From Sulfurospirillum sp. (GTDB lineage: Bacteria; Campylobacterota; Campylobacteria; Campylobacterales; Arcobacteraceae): a stretch of DNA of 64,000 bases. The stretch is from contig JAKZMJ010000008.1 of NCBI GenBank assembly GCA_030491005.1, forward strand, positions 124,001-188,000, written 5' to 3'. Each line of letters begins with the position of its first letter. Position 1 is the first letter of the stretch. Both the position numbers and the translations under genes were made by a program. Below are positions 9,266 to 18,460 of this stretch, one piece after another. The notes under the pieces were generated by a model. It did no database searches. It was given only the letters and a program-made list of their open reading frames with translations, and was not told the origin of the DNA.

Positions 9266-10160
9266 GTTTTTAAAAAAGTTATTTCTACCCGTTACAATTG
9301 TTTTTGATTTTATTACAAAATATTTTAAAACAGTTGTTTTTTTAACAATTATATATTTTGTTGTATTTGATTCAAAAGATACATATACTCAAGGAAATAT
9401 ATCTTCAACACAAGCAAATTTACAAAGAATTGAGCTTTATGGTCCAATTATGAATGTATCAAAAATTTTAGAAGAAATTACAAAAGCAAAAGAAGATAAA
9501 AATATTAAAGGTGTTTTATTTTTAGTAAACTCTCCTGGTGGTTCAGTTGCACCATCTGTTGAGTTAGCTTATGCGATAAAAGAGCTAAAAGAAAAAAAAC
9601 CAGTTGTTGTATATGCAAGTGGTACGATTGCTAGTGGTTCATATTATGCTTCTATTTGGGCAAATAAAATCATAGTAAATCCAGGTTCTATGGTGGGTTC
9701 TATTGGTGTTATTATGCAAGGATATAATGCTGAGATTTTGATGGAGAAAATAGGTGTTTCAACACAAACGGTAAAAGCTGGAAAATATAAAGAAAGTGGT
9801 ACTACAAGTAGGAAATGGTTTGATTACGAAAAAGAACAATTACAAAGTGTGATTGATGATACATACAATATGTTTATAAGAGATGTTGCAAAAGCTAGGA
9901 AATTAAATATAAAAGATCATACAAAATTTGCAGATGCAAGGATATTTACTGCTAGTCAAGCTAAAAGTGTCGGATTAATTGATGATGTTGCTACCATATC
10001 ATTTGCTAATAATACTTTAAAGAAATTAGCAAAAGTAAAAGTTATAAAATGGAAACAAAAAGATAGATTTGATAAGTTTGATAAGTTCTTAGATAAGATT
10101 ATTGAAGGAGTTATTAGTAAGGTATTTATTATGTTTAATAATGAATTAAAGGCTTACTAA
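9258..10160 (+). CDS. sppA: signal peptide peptidase SppA (short form)
   Basis: A 300-residue inner-membrane S49 peptidase that degrades cleaved signal peptides. One membrane segment (about residues 23-43) precedes a single protease domain. NSPGGSVAPS gives the oxyanion region, the nucleophile Ser is in SGTIASGSYYAS, and the general-base Lys is in VKAGKYKESG. This is the short, single-domain form, not the E. coli 67-kDa type. It is the last gene of the aroQ-mqnF-sppA operon and converges on pepD. Confidence 0.92.
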   Translation: MFEFLKKLFLPVTIVFDFITKYFKTVVFLTIIYFVVFDSKDTYTQGNISSTQANLQRIELYGPIMNVSKILEEITKAKEDKNIKGVLFLVNSPGGSVAPSVELAYAIKELKEKKPVVVYASGTIASGSYYASIWANKIIVNPGSMVGSIGVIMQGYNAEILMEKIGVSTQTVKAGKYKESGTTSRKWFDYEKEQLQSVIDDTYNMFIRDVAKARKLNIKDHTKFADARIFTASQAKSVGLIDDVATISFANNTLKKLAKVKVIKWKQKDRFDKFDKFLDKIIEGVISKVFIMFNNELKAY

Positions 10161-10198
10161 TAGCTTTTAAATTTACAAATAAAACTATAAATTTTAAA

Positions 10199-11485
10199 TT
10201 ATAAACTATTTACAATATCATTTATTATTAAATAAAGATTATTTATAGATTTTATTTCTACTTTTTCTCTTCTTGAGTGGGGAAAATAAATATTTGGTCC
10301 AATGGAAGCTATTTTCATATTTGGAAACTTATCTTGAAATATAGCACACTCTAAGCCTGCATGCATTGTTTTAAAAGAAGCGTTATTATCATATTTTTTA
10401 TAGATATCTAAAACTTTTTTAGAAAACTCATTTATATTAGCTTCCCAAGCTGGATATTTTCCTGATGAACTTGTAGTAAAGTTATATTTCTCTAAGCCAT
10501 TAATCGTATCGTTTTTTATATTATTTAACTCATCATTATTCATAGACCTTGCACTTAATTCTAAACTTATACAATCTTTACTTGTAGATATTTTTGCTAG
10601 ATTTATTGAGCTATGAACTGCATCTAATTTATCATCATAAGATAATACTCCATTTAGGAATGTATAAATATAATCTATGATATCACTATGCCAAATTGAA
10701 AAATGTTCACCTTTATTAGCTATTTGTTTTATACAAATATTTTTATGAATTGCTTCAGGCTTACTTTTACAAGCTATAATTGCTTTTACATTAACAGGAA
10801 TAGAGTTAATTCTCTCCCCACCATTTATGTCTAAAAGTAGTGCATTTGCTTGCTTAATTGTTTGAATGATTAGCTTTATAGCATTTGGTATATTTTTATT
10901 TATATCTAAACCACTATGACCACCTTGTAAGTTAGAAATACTTATTTCATATAAATTTAAATTTTCTTTATTTTCAATAATACTTTTACTTGTATTTCGT
11001 GCAAAGATATCAATACCTCCAGCACATCCAACACATACCTCACCTTCAGCCTCACTATCAATGTTTAGCATATATGTAGAATTAAGCTTAAGCTCAATAT
11101 TTTTTGCTCCAATTAATCCTATTTCTTCATCACTTGTAAATAAAAATTCTAAATCATAATTCTTAGTCATTAAATCTAGCATATAAGAACACCCTATTCC
11201 ATTATCAGCCCCTAATGTTGAATTTTTAGCTTTTAAAAATTCTTCATCTTCAATTATAATGGGAATACTACCGTCATCTAAACAAACAATATCATAATGA
11301 TTTTGTATACATAGTTTTGATTGTGAATTTTCTTTTTTACATAAAATATTATTATAAGAATCAATAAGAATTATATAATCATAAGTTTGTGCAAATTCTT
11401 TCATATAATTTATAAAATCTTTATATTGTAAACTAGCTCGTTGTATAGATGTTATTTCTTTGAAAATTTTAATTATATTATTCAT
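10199..11485 (-). CDS. pepD: aminoacyl-histidine dipeptidase (M20, PepD-type)
   Basis: A 428-residue M20 metallopeptidase that hydrolyses Xaa-His and other dipeptides in the cytosol. Zinc ligands and catalytic residues are His and Asp in CIQNHYDIV, bridging Asp in LGADNGIG, general-base Glu pair in FTSDEEIGLIGA, Asp in NIDSEAEGE, and the final His in MHAGLECAIF. GGHSGLDINK marks the lid domain. It is somewhat shorter than E. coli PepD (485 aa). It lies 8 bases after the recombinase-like gene and may be cotranscribed with it. Confidence 0.87.
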   Translation of the reverse strand: MNNIIKIFKEITSIQRASLQYKDFINYMKEFAQTYDYIILIDSYNNILCKKENSQSKLCIQNHYDIVCLDDGSIPIIIEDEEFLKAKNSTLGADNGIGCSYMLDLMTKNYDLEFLFTSDEEIGLIGAKNIELKLNSTYMLNIDSEAEGEVCVGCAGGIDIFARNTSKSIIENKENLNLYEISISNLQGGHSGLDINKNIPNAIKLIIQTIKQANALLLDINGGERINSIPVNVKAIIACKSKPEAIHKNICIKQIANKGEHFSIWHSDIIDYIYTFLNGVLSYDDKLDAVHSSINLAKISTSKDCISLELSARSMNNDELNNIKNDTINGLEKYNFTTSSSGKYPAWEANINEFSKKVLDIYKKYDNNASFKTMHAGLECAIFQDKFPNMKIASIGPNIYFPHSRREKVEIKSINNLYLIINDIVNSL

Positions 11486-11493
11486 AAATGTTC

Positions 11494-12135
11494 CTATAAA
11501 AGAGAGTTAGGTTGTGAAGATAGATTTTTTCTTATATTTCTTTTTTTAACATAATTATTTAAACCTATGTGATTGTTATAATTGAGTAATTTAGCAATCT
11601 TTCTAACAGATAAACCAAGATTTAACAACTCTTCTATTTTATCTTTTTGTAAATCAAACTTAGATTTTTGAATAGTTCCTAGTGGTTTTCCTAATTTTTC
11701 ACCTTTTAATACTTTTGCCTTTAAGGCTTCTTTTGTTCTAAGGCTCATAAGTTTTTTTTCTAATTTAATCGTCATTGAAATAACGCCCAAAATCATCTGA
11801 GTTAAGACATCTTTTTCATCAATTAATTCTAAGTTTTGTTTTATAATTATTATTTTGACTTTGTGTTCTAGTAGTATTTTGATTATTTCTAAGATATTTT
11901 CTATTGTTCTTCCAAAAACATTTAAATCATAGGCTATTAAAACAGAATTTTTTTGACAACTTTTTAAAAAATCTAAGATATTTTTTTCATCATTTGGTGT
12001 ATCAATGATAACCTCTATATTATGATAAATTATAATATCGTTTTCCTTGATATAAGTAGCAATACCTTCGACTTGTTCTTCTGTATACTTAGTGTTATAA
12101 GTATTTATTCTTGTGAATGTAAAAATGTTTAACAT
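11494..12135 (-). CDS. serine-recombinase homologue, catalytically degenerate
   Basis: A 213-residue protein with the resolvase/invertase layout: an N-terminal catalytic-like domain, a long E-helix (SLRTKEALKAKVLKGEKLGKP) and a C-terminal helix-turn-helix (LSVRKIAKLLNYNNH). In the signature 'YxRxST' the sequence is FTRINT, so the nucleophile Ser is Asn11. In the second motif 'LDRLGR' it reads LNVFGR, so Asp and the first Arg are lost as well. Arg9 and the last Arg remain. It probably binds DNA without cutting it, perhaps as a regulator. No invertible segment or partner site is visible. It is the last gene after the cobalamin genes. Confidence 0.75.
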   Translation of the reverse strand: MLNIFTFTRINTYNTKYTEEQVEGIATYIKENDIIIYHNIEVIIDTPNDEKNILDFLKSCQKNSVLIAYDLNVFGRTIENILEIIKILLEHKVKIIIIKQNLELIDEKDVLTQMILGVISMTIKLEKKLMSLRTKEALKAKVLKGEKLGKPLGTIQKSKFDLQKDKIEELLNLGLSVRKIAKLLNYNNHIGLNNYVKKRNIRKNLSSQPNSLL

Positions 12136-12233
12136 AAATATTCCTTGATTTATACTTTAAGTTTAATAGTATAAAAAGATATACATAATGTTAATATATT
12201 ATACATATATATTTGCTTAAATAACAAATATTG

Positions 12234-12422
12234 TTAATTTTTGTATTTCATTAATAATATTTGTTCATAAAGCATATTAGAAAATCCTAAAGGAAGATTT
12301 TTATTTTCCTTACTTACTAAATCAATTATATTTTTGATTTGCTCTTCAGTCATATTAGTGGCATTTTGCATAATAGTTCTAGCAATTACTGTTTTAAATT
12401 CTTCTATTTCTTCTTGAGTCAT
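12234..12422 (-). CDS. small hypothetical protein
   Basis: A 62-residue, soluble, probably helical protein (MTQEEIEEFKTVIARTIMQN...). It has no signal peptide, no cysteines and no motif that I recognise. It lies 31 bases downstream of cobJ in the same direction, so it is probably translated from the cobalamin transcript. AAGAA lies just before the start. Its repeated 'TxEEI' helix caps (MTQEEIEEF, MTEEQIKNI) resemble small helical dimerisation modules. No function is proposed. Confidence 0.55.
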   Translation of the reverse strand: MTQEEIEEFKTVIARTIMQNATNMTEEQIKNIIDLVSKENKNLPLGFSNMLYEQILLMKYKN

Positions 12423-12453
12423 ATTTCTTCTTTATTTTAAATTTATTTAAAAT

Positions 12454-13233
12454 CTATTTTAGGTCTCCACTTAATTCATATTTGTTTAAATAACCTCTTG
12501 GTGTCAAAACTAAGCCATTTTTAGTAAGCCTTGTATTTGAATTACAAACTATTATAAGAGTAGACATAGATACAGAAGGATGTTCTATATCTTGAGATAT
12601 TAAATCTTGTGCATTAGTTATCACTATTTTTTCTTTTTCTTCTCTACCTACATTAGAAGCAATAATACAAATTCTATTTTCATATCCCTCTAATGCTTTT
12701 AGAAAATTCTGATAAGGTAAAATTCTTTTTTTTGATTTTGGATTATAAATACCTAAAACAAAATCACAATCTAATCCAGATTTTACCCTTTTATCAATTA
12801 AATTAATATCTGTAAGTCTATCAGATAAAGATATAATAGAAAAATCTTGAGATACAGGAGCTCCCACTTTTGAAGCTGCTGCTAAAAATGATGTAACACC
12901 AGGAAGAGATATAAGCTCAATTTCATCCCATAAGTTCTTTTCATCCATTAATTCAACGACAAGTGTAGCCATACCATATACATTAACATCACCATTTGAT
13001 ATTATACAAGTAGTTTTTCCTTCAAGGGCATATTGTATTGCTTGTGAACATCTTTGTATCTCATGAGTCATACCTGAAGTATAAAGTTCTTTACCAACAA
13101 TAAGTGTTTTTAATTCTCGTGCATATTTACTATAAGATACGACTACTTCACATTCTTCTAATGCTCTTCTAGCTTGTGGGGTTATATAATCTATCCCCCC
13201 TGCTCCACTTGAAACGATATATAGTCTTTTCAT
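12454..13233 (-). CDS. cobJ: precorrin-3B C17-methyltransferase (CobJ/CbiH)
   Basis: A SAM-dependent methyltransferase of the tetrapyrrole methylase fold (259 aa) that methylates C17 and drives ring contraction in cobalamin synthesis. The N-terminal VSSGAGGIDYITPQARRALE is the nucleotide-binding start of this family, ISNGDVNVYGMA the second conserved loop, and VLGIYNPKSKKR is typical of CobJ/CbiH. Start and stop abut cbiG (the ATG shares a base with its stop). CbiG rather than CobG nearby indicates the anaerobic, cobalt-early route, so CbiH is the functional name. Confidence 0.9.
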   Translation of the reverse strand: MKRLYIVSSGAGGIDYITPQARRALEECEVVVSYSKYARELKTLIVGKELYTSGMTHEIQRCSQAIQYALEGKTTCIISNGDVNVYGMATLVVELMDEKNLWDEIELISLPGVTSFLAAASKVGAPVSQDFSIISLSDRLTDINLIDKRVKSGLDCDFVLGIYNPKSKKRILPYQNFLKALEGYENRICIIASNVGREEKEKIVITNAQDLISQDIEHPSVSMSTLIIVCNSNTRLTKNGLVLTPRGYLNKYELSGDLK

Positions 13234-14252
13234 TATACTGCTCCTGCTATTGTGACTTTTGTATTATAAACTTCTTTTTTAATAATTAATTCTTTATATT
13301 TTGAAACAAGTATAGCTGATGGTTCAGCAACACCTTTTAATCCAAAAAACTTTTTTGCACTAGATGGCGAAAAATCACCTTGTAGTGTATTGATTTCTTC
13401 TTCATTAAAAAATTTAATATCAAAATTATACTTCTTTGCAAATTCTAAAAGTCCAACTTCGTCTGCTTTTGCTTCAAAAGAAGCTATATTTTCTATTTGC
13501 TCAAAATCTAAATTGTGTTTTTGTAAAAATATTAAAACAGCTTCATTTATTTCTTCATAACTTGTATCTCTATTACACCCAATTCCAAAAAATAATTTAG
13601 GTTCAAAACTTAAGTGTTCACTCTTAAATGGATTTATATTTACACATAACTCACTTGTACACTTATCTACTCGTATAATATTGTTTTTATTTGGAATTGT
13701 ATCAAAAATATTTTGATATGTTTGTACTTCTACATTTTTCTTATTTAATAATGTATTTGAAATCAATGCTAGTTTTTTTAAATTTTTTATTTTTAAATGA
13801 TTTTTTTTAGCAAACATCTCAAAGGCTAAAGTATTTGTCTGATCCGTTGCTGTTGAAATAAAATTAATACAGCCATCTATTCGTGAAACAATAATATCGC
13901 TTAACTCATTCGCTCCTCCTAAATGACCACTTAAAAGTGGTACTATTTTATCTAAGGCCAAATTAATCACAATAACAGCTGGGTCTGTTGCTTTATCTTC
14001 TAAGAAAGGAGCAATCTTCCGTGCAACTGCACCCATAGCTAAAATACAAATAATGGCATCATAAGCCTTCCATGCAGGAGATAGGATATCATCTAATTTA
14101 TTATATAATTTTAAAGTTTCTAAATTATGCTTTAAGTCTTTTTTTCCATAAACATCTACTTCATAATCTTCTAAATATCTTACTAATTTACAAGCTGAGT
14201 TTAAACTTGGCTGATTTATGCTAACAATTGCTATTTTTAATTTTTTAGACAT
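13233..14252 (-). CDS. cbiG: cobalt-precorrin-5A hydrolase (CbiG)
   Basis: Opens the delta-lactone of cobalt-precorrin-5A, releasing acetaldehyde, in the anaerobic cobalamin pathway. The 339-residue protein has the N-terminal CbiG domain, the central conserved LSGHLGGANELSDIIV followed by STATDQTN, and a C-terminal domain with FGIGCNRDTSYEEI and LKGVAEPSAIL. It overlaps cobM by 8 bases and cobJ by 1, giving a tightly coupled three-gene unit. Confidence 0.93.
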   Translation of the reverse strand: MSKKLKIAIVSINQPSLNSACKLVRYLEDYEVDVYGKKDLKHNLETLKLYNKLDDILSPAWKAYDAIICILAMGAVARKIAPFLEDKATDPAVIVINLALDKIVPLLSGHLGGANELSDIIVSRIDGCINFISTATDQTNTLAFEMFAKKNHLKIKNLKKLALISNTLLNKKNVEVQTYQNIFDTIPNKNNIIRVDKCTSELCVNINPFKSEHLSFEPKLFFGIGCNRDTSYEEINEAVLIFLQKHNLDFEQIENIASFEAKADEVGLLEFAKKYNFDIKFFNEEEINTLQGDFSPSSAKKFFGLKGVAEPSAILVSKYKELIIKKEVYNTKVTIAGAV

Positions 14253-14997
14253 GTGTTCTTTTATCTCCTGTTAATTCTTTTATTAATGGTTTTACATATA
14301 AATGTGACTCTTGAGTTTCTTTTTGATGTAAGAAATCACCAAATAATATTAATGCAATGCCTTTTATATGAGATACTTTATTTTGTATATTTTCAATATC
14401 ACTTTTATAAATACTCTCTTCTTTCCATGATGCTTTTTGAACCACCCAACAAGGTGTTTTAGAACTATATCCAAGTTTATATGCAGTTTTTTTAAGTTTT
14501 GTTATTAATGAAATAGATAAATAAAATATTAAAGAAGAATTTTTACAAGCTAAAATATTCTCTAAACTCTCTGGATTTGGTGTTTTACCCTCAATTCTAC
14601 TTAAAATCATAGTTTGAGAAACCCCTGGAATTGTATACTCAATCCCTAAAGATGCAGCAGCTGCAAAAGCAGCTGTAATACCTGCTATTACTTTATATTG
14701 AATATTATTATCTTTTAAAAAAGAAATTTGTTTTGCAATAGTTGAATAAAGTGATGGGTCACCTGTATGAAGTCGTACAAACATTTTATCTTTATGCTTT
14801 TTAAAACGTAAATATATATCGTCATATTTCATACCTTGTGAATCTTCAATTAAGGCATCACTTCTACACCATGATAAAACTTCTTTAGGTATAAGAGAAC
14901 CTGTATATAAAATCACATCTGCTTTTTGCAAAATCTTTTGAGCTTTTATTGTTACTAAATCAGGATCACCTGAACCTGCACCTATAAAATATATCAT
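14245..14997 (-). CDS. cobM: precorrin-4/cobalt-precorrin-4 C11-methyltransferase
   Basis: A tetrapyrrole methylase of 250 residues (CobM/CbiF) that methylates C11 of the contracted corrin ring with SAM. Motifs are the N-terminal FIGAGSGDPDLVTIKAQKIL, the loop VRLHTGDPSLYSTIAKQ, and AGITAAFAAAASLGIEYTIP, all diagnostic for this subfamily. It is the first gene of the cobM-cbiG-cobJ run. The remaining cobalamin genes are outside the window. Confidence 0.93.
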   Translation of the reverse strand: MIYFIGAGSGDPDLVTIKAQKILQKADVILYTGSLIPKEVLSWCRSDALIEDSQGMKYDDIYLRFKKHKDKMFVRLHTGDPSLYSTIAKQISFLKDNNIQYKVIAGITAAFAAAASLGIEYTIPGVSQTMILSRIEGKTPNPESLENILACKNSSLIFYLSISLITKLKKTAYKLGYSSKTPCWVVQKASWKEESIYKSDIENIQNKVSHIKGIALILFGDFLHQKETQESHLYVKPLIKELTGDKRTHV

Positions 14998-15073
14998 ATA
15001 TTTATCCTTTTTTTATACACTGTACTATCTTCTTTTCATTTTTTATAGGATAAAAATCACATTTATTAGAAAT

Positions 15074-15481
15074 TTATTCTTTACTAGAACACTTAGGACA
15101 AAGCCCATTAAATATTATCTGGCTTGTACTTAAGTTAAATTTACTCATTTCTTCGGCTTCATTTACTACACGTGATATATCTAAATTAATATCTAGGATT
15201 ATATTACATTCTAAGCATATAATATGAGAGTGTTCTTTTTTAGATAATTCATAAACATTTTTTCTATTTGGTATTTTTACTTCACTTAAAAATAGTTTAT
15301 CACACATAGTATGAATATTTTTATATATAGTAGCTAATGAAAGTGTTGGAAATTTACTTTGTAATGATTTGTACAAATCATCAATATTAATATGACCATT
15401 TTTATATAAAATATCAACTATTTCCAGTCTTTGTGGAGTAACTTTTAAATTATTATTTTGTAACATAGATATATAATTCAT
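15074..15481 (-). CDS. perR: Fur-family regulator, PerR-like
   Basis: A 135-residue metalloregulator. The winged-helix domain (LKVTPQRLEIVDILYKNGH ... LATIYKNIHTM) is followed by the dimer/metal domain with the regulatory-site cluster HSHIICLEC and the structural-zinc pair CLEC/CPKC. It is divergent from katA with 181 bases between, the usual arrangement for PerR, which senses peroxide by metal-catalysed histidine oxidation and represses catalase. Fur proper is the alternative. The katA context and short length favour PerR. Confidence 0.82.
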   Translation of the reverse strand: MNYISMLQNNNLKVTPQRLEIVDILYKNGHINIDDLYKSLQSKFPTLSLATIYKNIHTMCDKLFLSEVKIPNRKNVYELSKKEHSHIICLECNIILDINLDISRVVNEAEEMSKFNLSTSQIIFNGLCPKCSSKE

Positions 15482-15566
15482 AAATACTCTCCTTTTTTCA
15501 CAAATCTTTTCTTATTAAGTGCATTTTATCAAATAAATTATAATTTAAACTTAAATAAGGATATTA

Positions 15567-15582
15567 ATTATCAGAGGATAAT
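15567..15582. promoter_or_regulatory. palindromic operator candidate between perR and katA
   Basis: ATTATC-AGAG-GATAAT is a perfect 6-4-6 inverted repeat inside the 181-base perR/katA gap, flanked by further AT-rich half-sites (TTATAATTTAAA at about 15539). Fur/PerR boxes are AT-rich dyads built on such ATAAT elements, so this is the most likely repressor site for both genes. A second, weaker dyad (GTGGA...TCCAC, 15620-15638) lies closer to the katA ribosome-binding site. There is no binding evidence beyond symmetry and position. Confidence 0.4.
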
Positions 15583-15662
15583 AATTTTCCTTTAAGTTTT
15601 CTTATGTCATAATCTTCTTGTGGAAAAAAATTATCCACTAATTTCATAAAAAGGACTATAAA

Positions 15663-17090
15663 ATGAAAACGATAACAACAACAGCAGGTGAACCTGTAGG
15701 AAGTCATCAAGATTCTTTAAGCGCTGGGTCAAGAGGTCCTGTTTTAATGCAAGATTATTATTTAATGGAGAAATTAGCTCATCAAAATAGAGAAAGAATT
15801 CCAGAGCGTACCATGCATGCAAAAGGTTCAGGAGCTCATGGTACTTTAAGTATAACTCATGATATAGCAAAATACACAAAGGCTGATATATTTAATGAAG
15901 TTGGTAAACAAACTCCCTTATTTTTACGTTTTTCAACCGTTGCAGGTGAGAGAGGAGCAGCAGATGCAGAAAGAGATGTAAGAGGATTTGCGATTAAGTT
16001 TTACACACAAGAAGGAAATTGGGATTTAGTAGGAAACAATACACCTGTATTTTTTGTAGCTGACCCTTATAAGTTTCCAGATTTTGCACATACACAAAAA
16101 AGAGACCCAAGAACAAATATGAGAAATTCAGTAGCTATGTGGGATTTTTGGTCTTTAACTCCTGAGAGTTTACATCAAATAACTATACTGTTTTCAGATC
16201 GTGGTTTACCTATAAGCTATAGACATATGCACGGTTTTGGCTCACATACTTATAGTTTTATAAACAAAGACAATAAAAGAACATGGGTAAAATTTCATTT
16301 TGTGACACAACAAGGTATTAAGAATATGAGCAATGAAGAGGGCAATAAAATCATAGCACAAGATAGAGAAAGTTCACAAAAAGATTTATATGAATCAATT
16401 GAAAATAAGCAATATCCAAAATGGGATTTTAAGATACAAGTTATGAGTGAAGAAGAAGCAAAAAAACATAAAGATAATCCATTTGATTTAACTAAGGTTT
16501 GGTCTAAAAAAGAATATCCTTTAATAGATGTTGGTGTACTAGAGTTAAATAAAAATCCAAATAATTATTTTAATGAAGTAGAACAAGCTGCTTTTAGTCC
16601 CTCAAATACAGTTCCTGGAATTGGACTCTCCCCTGATAAAATGCTACAAGCTAGAGGATTTGCATATCCAGATGCCCAAAGATATAGAGTAGGAACACAT
16701 TATGAAGCCTTACCTATTAATAGACCTCTAAACGAAGTAAATACTTATCATAAAGATGGTTCTATGAATTTTGAAGATATTACTAAAGAAGCTGCATTAG
16801 TTTATGAACCAAATAGTTTTGATGGTGCTAAAGAAGACCCTCAATACTTAGAACCAGTTTTAGAATTAGATGGAGATGCACAAAGATATGATAGAAATAT
16901 AGATAATGACCATTTTTATCAATCAAGAGATTTATTTAATCTTATGAATAATGATCAACAAAATCAACTCTTCTCAAATATAGCAGAAGCTATGCAAGGA
17001 GTTCCATCAGATATCATAGATAAACAATTGGCTCTATTTGAACAAATATCAAGCAAATATGCCAATGGTGTAAAAAGAGCTTTGTCATGA
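15663..17090 (+). CDS. katA: heme catalase KatA
   Basis: A clade-3, small-subunit, monofunctional catalase (475 aa) that dismutates H2O2 using heme b. The distal catalytic His is His52 in [12 protein letters not shown], and the distal Asn is in GNNTPVFFV. The proximal Tyr lies in [14 protein letters not shown]. There is no signal peptide, so it is cytoplasmic. AGGA lies 8 bases before the ATG. Its last codons overlap the ankyrin gene by 4 bases, and peroxide control by the divergent PerR is likely. Confidence 0.98.
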   Translation: MKTITTTAGEPVGSHQDSLSAGSRGPVLMQDYYLMEKLAHQNRERIPERTMHAKGSGAHGTLSITHDIAKYTKADIFNEVGKQTPLFLRFSTVAGERGAADAERDVRGFAIKFYTQEGNWDLVGNNTPVFFVADPYKFPDFAHTQKRDPRTNMRNSVAMWDFWSLTPESLHQITILFSDRGLPISYRHMHGFGSHTYSFINKDNKRTWVKFHFVTQQGIKNMSNEEGNKIIAQDRESSQKDLYESIENKQYPKWDFKIQVMSEEEAKKHKDNPFDLTKVWSKKEYPLIDVGVLELNKNPNNYFNEVEQAAFSPSNTVPGIGLSPDKMLQARGFAYPDAQRYRVGTHYEALPINRPLNEVNTYHKDGSMNFEDITKEAALVYEPNSFDGAKEDPQYLEPVLELDGDAQRYDRNIDNDHFYQSRDLFNLMNNDQQNQLFSNIAEAMQGVPSDIIDKQLALFEQISSKYANGVKRALS

Positions 17091-17572
17091 AAATAGAAAT
17101 ATCACCAGAAGAAGAAAAAAGATATGAGCAGCTTCAAGTTATGGCTTTAGATTTTGCAAGAAATGGACAAACAAATGATTTAGAACAAATGATAATGCAC
17201 GGTATGAATGTAGATTTATCTACTTTAAAAGATGATACATTATTAATGTTAGCAACTTATAATGGAAATTTAGAAACTTCTAAAATGTTAATTGAATATG
17301 GTGCTAGTATAGATAAGATAAATCAAAGAGGGCAAACTCCCTTAGAAGGAGTTTGCTTTAAAGGAAATTTAAATATGGTAAAGTTACTTATTGCAAATGG
17401 TGCAAACTTTAAAGGCAAAGCTATAAGCTATGCCTCTATGTTTGGAAATAAGGATATAGTGGAGTACTTGAAAAAACAAGGAGTAAATAAAAAATTACTA
17501 AAAATATTTAATACAGATGTTATTGTTGCTATTACAGCTTATATAAAAATAAATTTAAACAAAAGGAATTAA
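17087..17572 (+). CDS. ankyrin-repeat protein of the catalase operon
   Basis: A 161-residue protein built of an N-terminal helical lead and about four ankyrin repeats ([57 protein letters not shown]). It is translationally coupled to katA (ATGA overlap). Ankyrin genes directly behind catalase genes occur in Campylobacter and Pseudomonas (AnkB), where they support full catalase activity. A chaperone or heme-loading partner role is inferred from that. No signal peptide is evident. Confidence 0.85.
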   Translation: MKIEISPEEEKRYEQLQVMALDFARNGQTNDLEQMIMHGMNVDLSTLKDDTLLMLATYNGNLETSKMLIEYGASIDKINQRGQTPLEGVCFKGNLNMVKLLIANGANFKGKAISYASMFGNKDIVEYLKKQGVNKKLLKIFNTDVIVAITAYIKINLNKRN

Positions 17573-17575
17573 AAA

Positions 17576-18235
17576 ATGAAACAATATGAATCATACAAAT
17601 GTAATACATGTAAAAATGAAATTGAAGTTCAAAAGGTAGGTAAAGGAGAAATTACCTGCTGTAATGAACCTATGGAATTAGTAACTTCTAATTTAACTTT
17701 AGTAAATCTAATGAAGGCTTTTTCTGGTGAATCACAAGCTAGAAACAAATATGAATATTTTGCTAAAGTAGCACAAAAAGAAGGATTAAGAGATATAGCT
17801 GAACATTTTCAAAGAGCTGCTAATAATGAAAAACAACATGCAAAAATGGAACTTGCTTTATATAATAGAATGATAAATGAAGGTGAAAATAGTTTTGGAA
17901 ATACATCGCAAAATCTTCAAATGGCAATAGATGGAGAATCTTATGAAAATACAACTATGTATCCAGATTTTGCAAAAATAGCAAAAGAAGAAGGTCATAA
18001 AGAAGCTTATAAATTATTTACTAATATTGGAAAAATAGAAGTTGAGCATGAAAAAATGTTTAAAATGCTTTTAGAAAGATTAGAAAAAGGTGAAGAATTT
18101 GTAAGTGATGATAAAGAAGAAGCTTGGATTTGTGAAGTTTGTGGTCATGTTCATTATGGTAAAAAAGCTTTAAAGGTTTGCCCTGTTTGTGATCATGAGC
18201 AAGAGTATCAATCAAGATTAAATTCTAAAAAATAA
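17576..18235 (+). CDS. desulforubrerythrin (peroxide reductase)
   Basis: A 219-residue three-domain iron protein. An N-terminal desulforedoxin-like Fe(Cys)4 knuckle (CNTCKNEIEV...TCCNEPM) precedes a rubrerythrin four-helix di-iron domain (EXXARNKYEYF, EKQHAK, ESYENTTMYPDF, EVEHEKMF). A C-terminal rubredoxin follows (CEVCGHVHYGKKALKVCPVC). This is the layout of C. jejuni desulforubrerythrin, which reduces H2O2 to water with NAD(P)H-derived electrons. It lies 3 bases after the ankyrin gene and so is probably in the PerR-controlled operon. A hairpin follows the stop. Confidence 0.93.
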   Translation: MKQYESYKCNTCKNEIEVQKVGKGEITCCNEPMELVTSNLTLVNLMKAFSGESQARNKYEYFAKVAQKEGLRDIAEHFQRAANNEKQHAKMELALYNRMINEGENSFGNTSQNLQMAIDGESYENTTMYPDFAKIAKEEGHKEAYKLFTNIGKIEVEHEKMFKMLLERLEKGEEFVSDDKEEAWICEVCGHVHYGKKALKVCPVCDHEQEYQSRLNSKK

Positions 18236-18258
18236 ATATTAAGCTTCAATAAAATCTT

Positions 18259-18281
18259 ATAGAACTATTTTATAGTTCTAT
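18259..18281 (+). terminator. hairpin after desulforubrerythrin
   Basis: A perfect 9-bp stem (ATAGAACTA/TAGTTCTAT) with a TTTTA loop begins about 24 bases after the desulforubrerythrin stop and is followed by an AT-rich run (AGATATATTTTG). It is consistent with the end of the katA-ank-rubrerythrin transcript. The U-tract is imperfect. The rest of the gap up to 18460 shows nothing else. Confidence 0.5.
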
Positions 18282-18460
18282 AGATATATTTTGTATATCT
18301 AATAAACTTTAAGTATTAAAAGGGTATCTTAAGATATGATTTAAGAATAATATATTATCAATCTCATAAAAATAATTATCTAAATTAAATATTTTGATTT
18401 AAATTGTAGTTAAAATAACTACTGATATATCCTAAATTATATAAATTATAGGAGTTTAGT

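Noticed and set aside
12234-12422. Small 62-residue protein as an antitoxin or anti-sigma factor
   Set aside because: No recognisable DNA-binding or partner motif; function left open.
15631-15639. TTATCCACT as a DnaA box / origin
   Set aside because: A single near-match in the katA leader with no cluster, AT-rich unwinding region or dnaA gene nearby.
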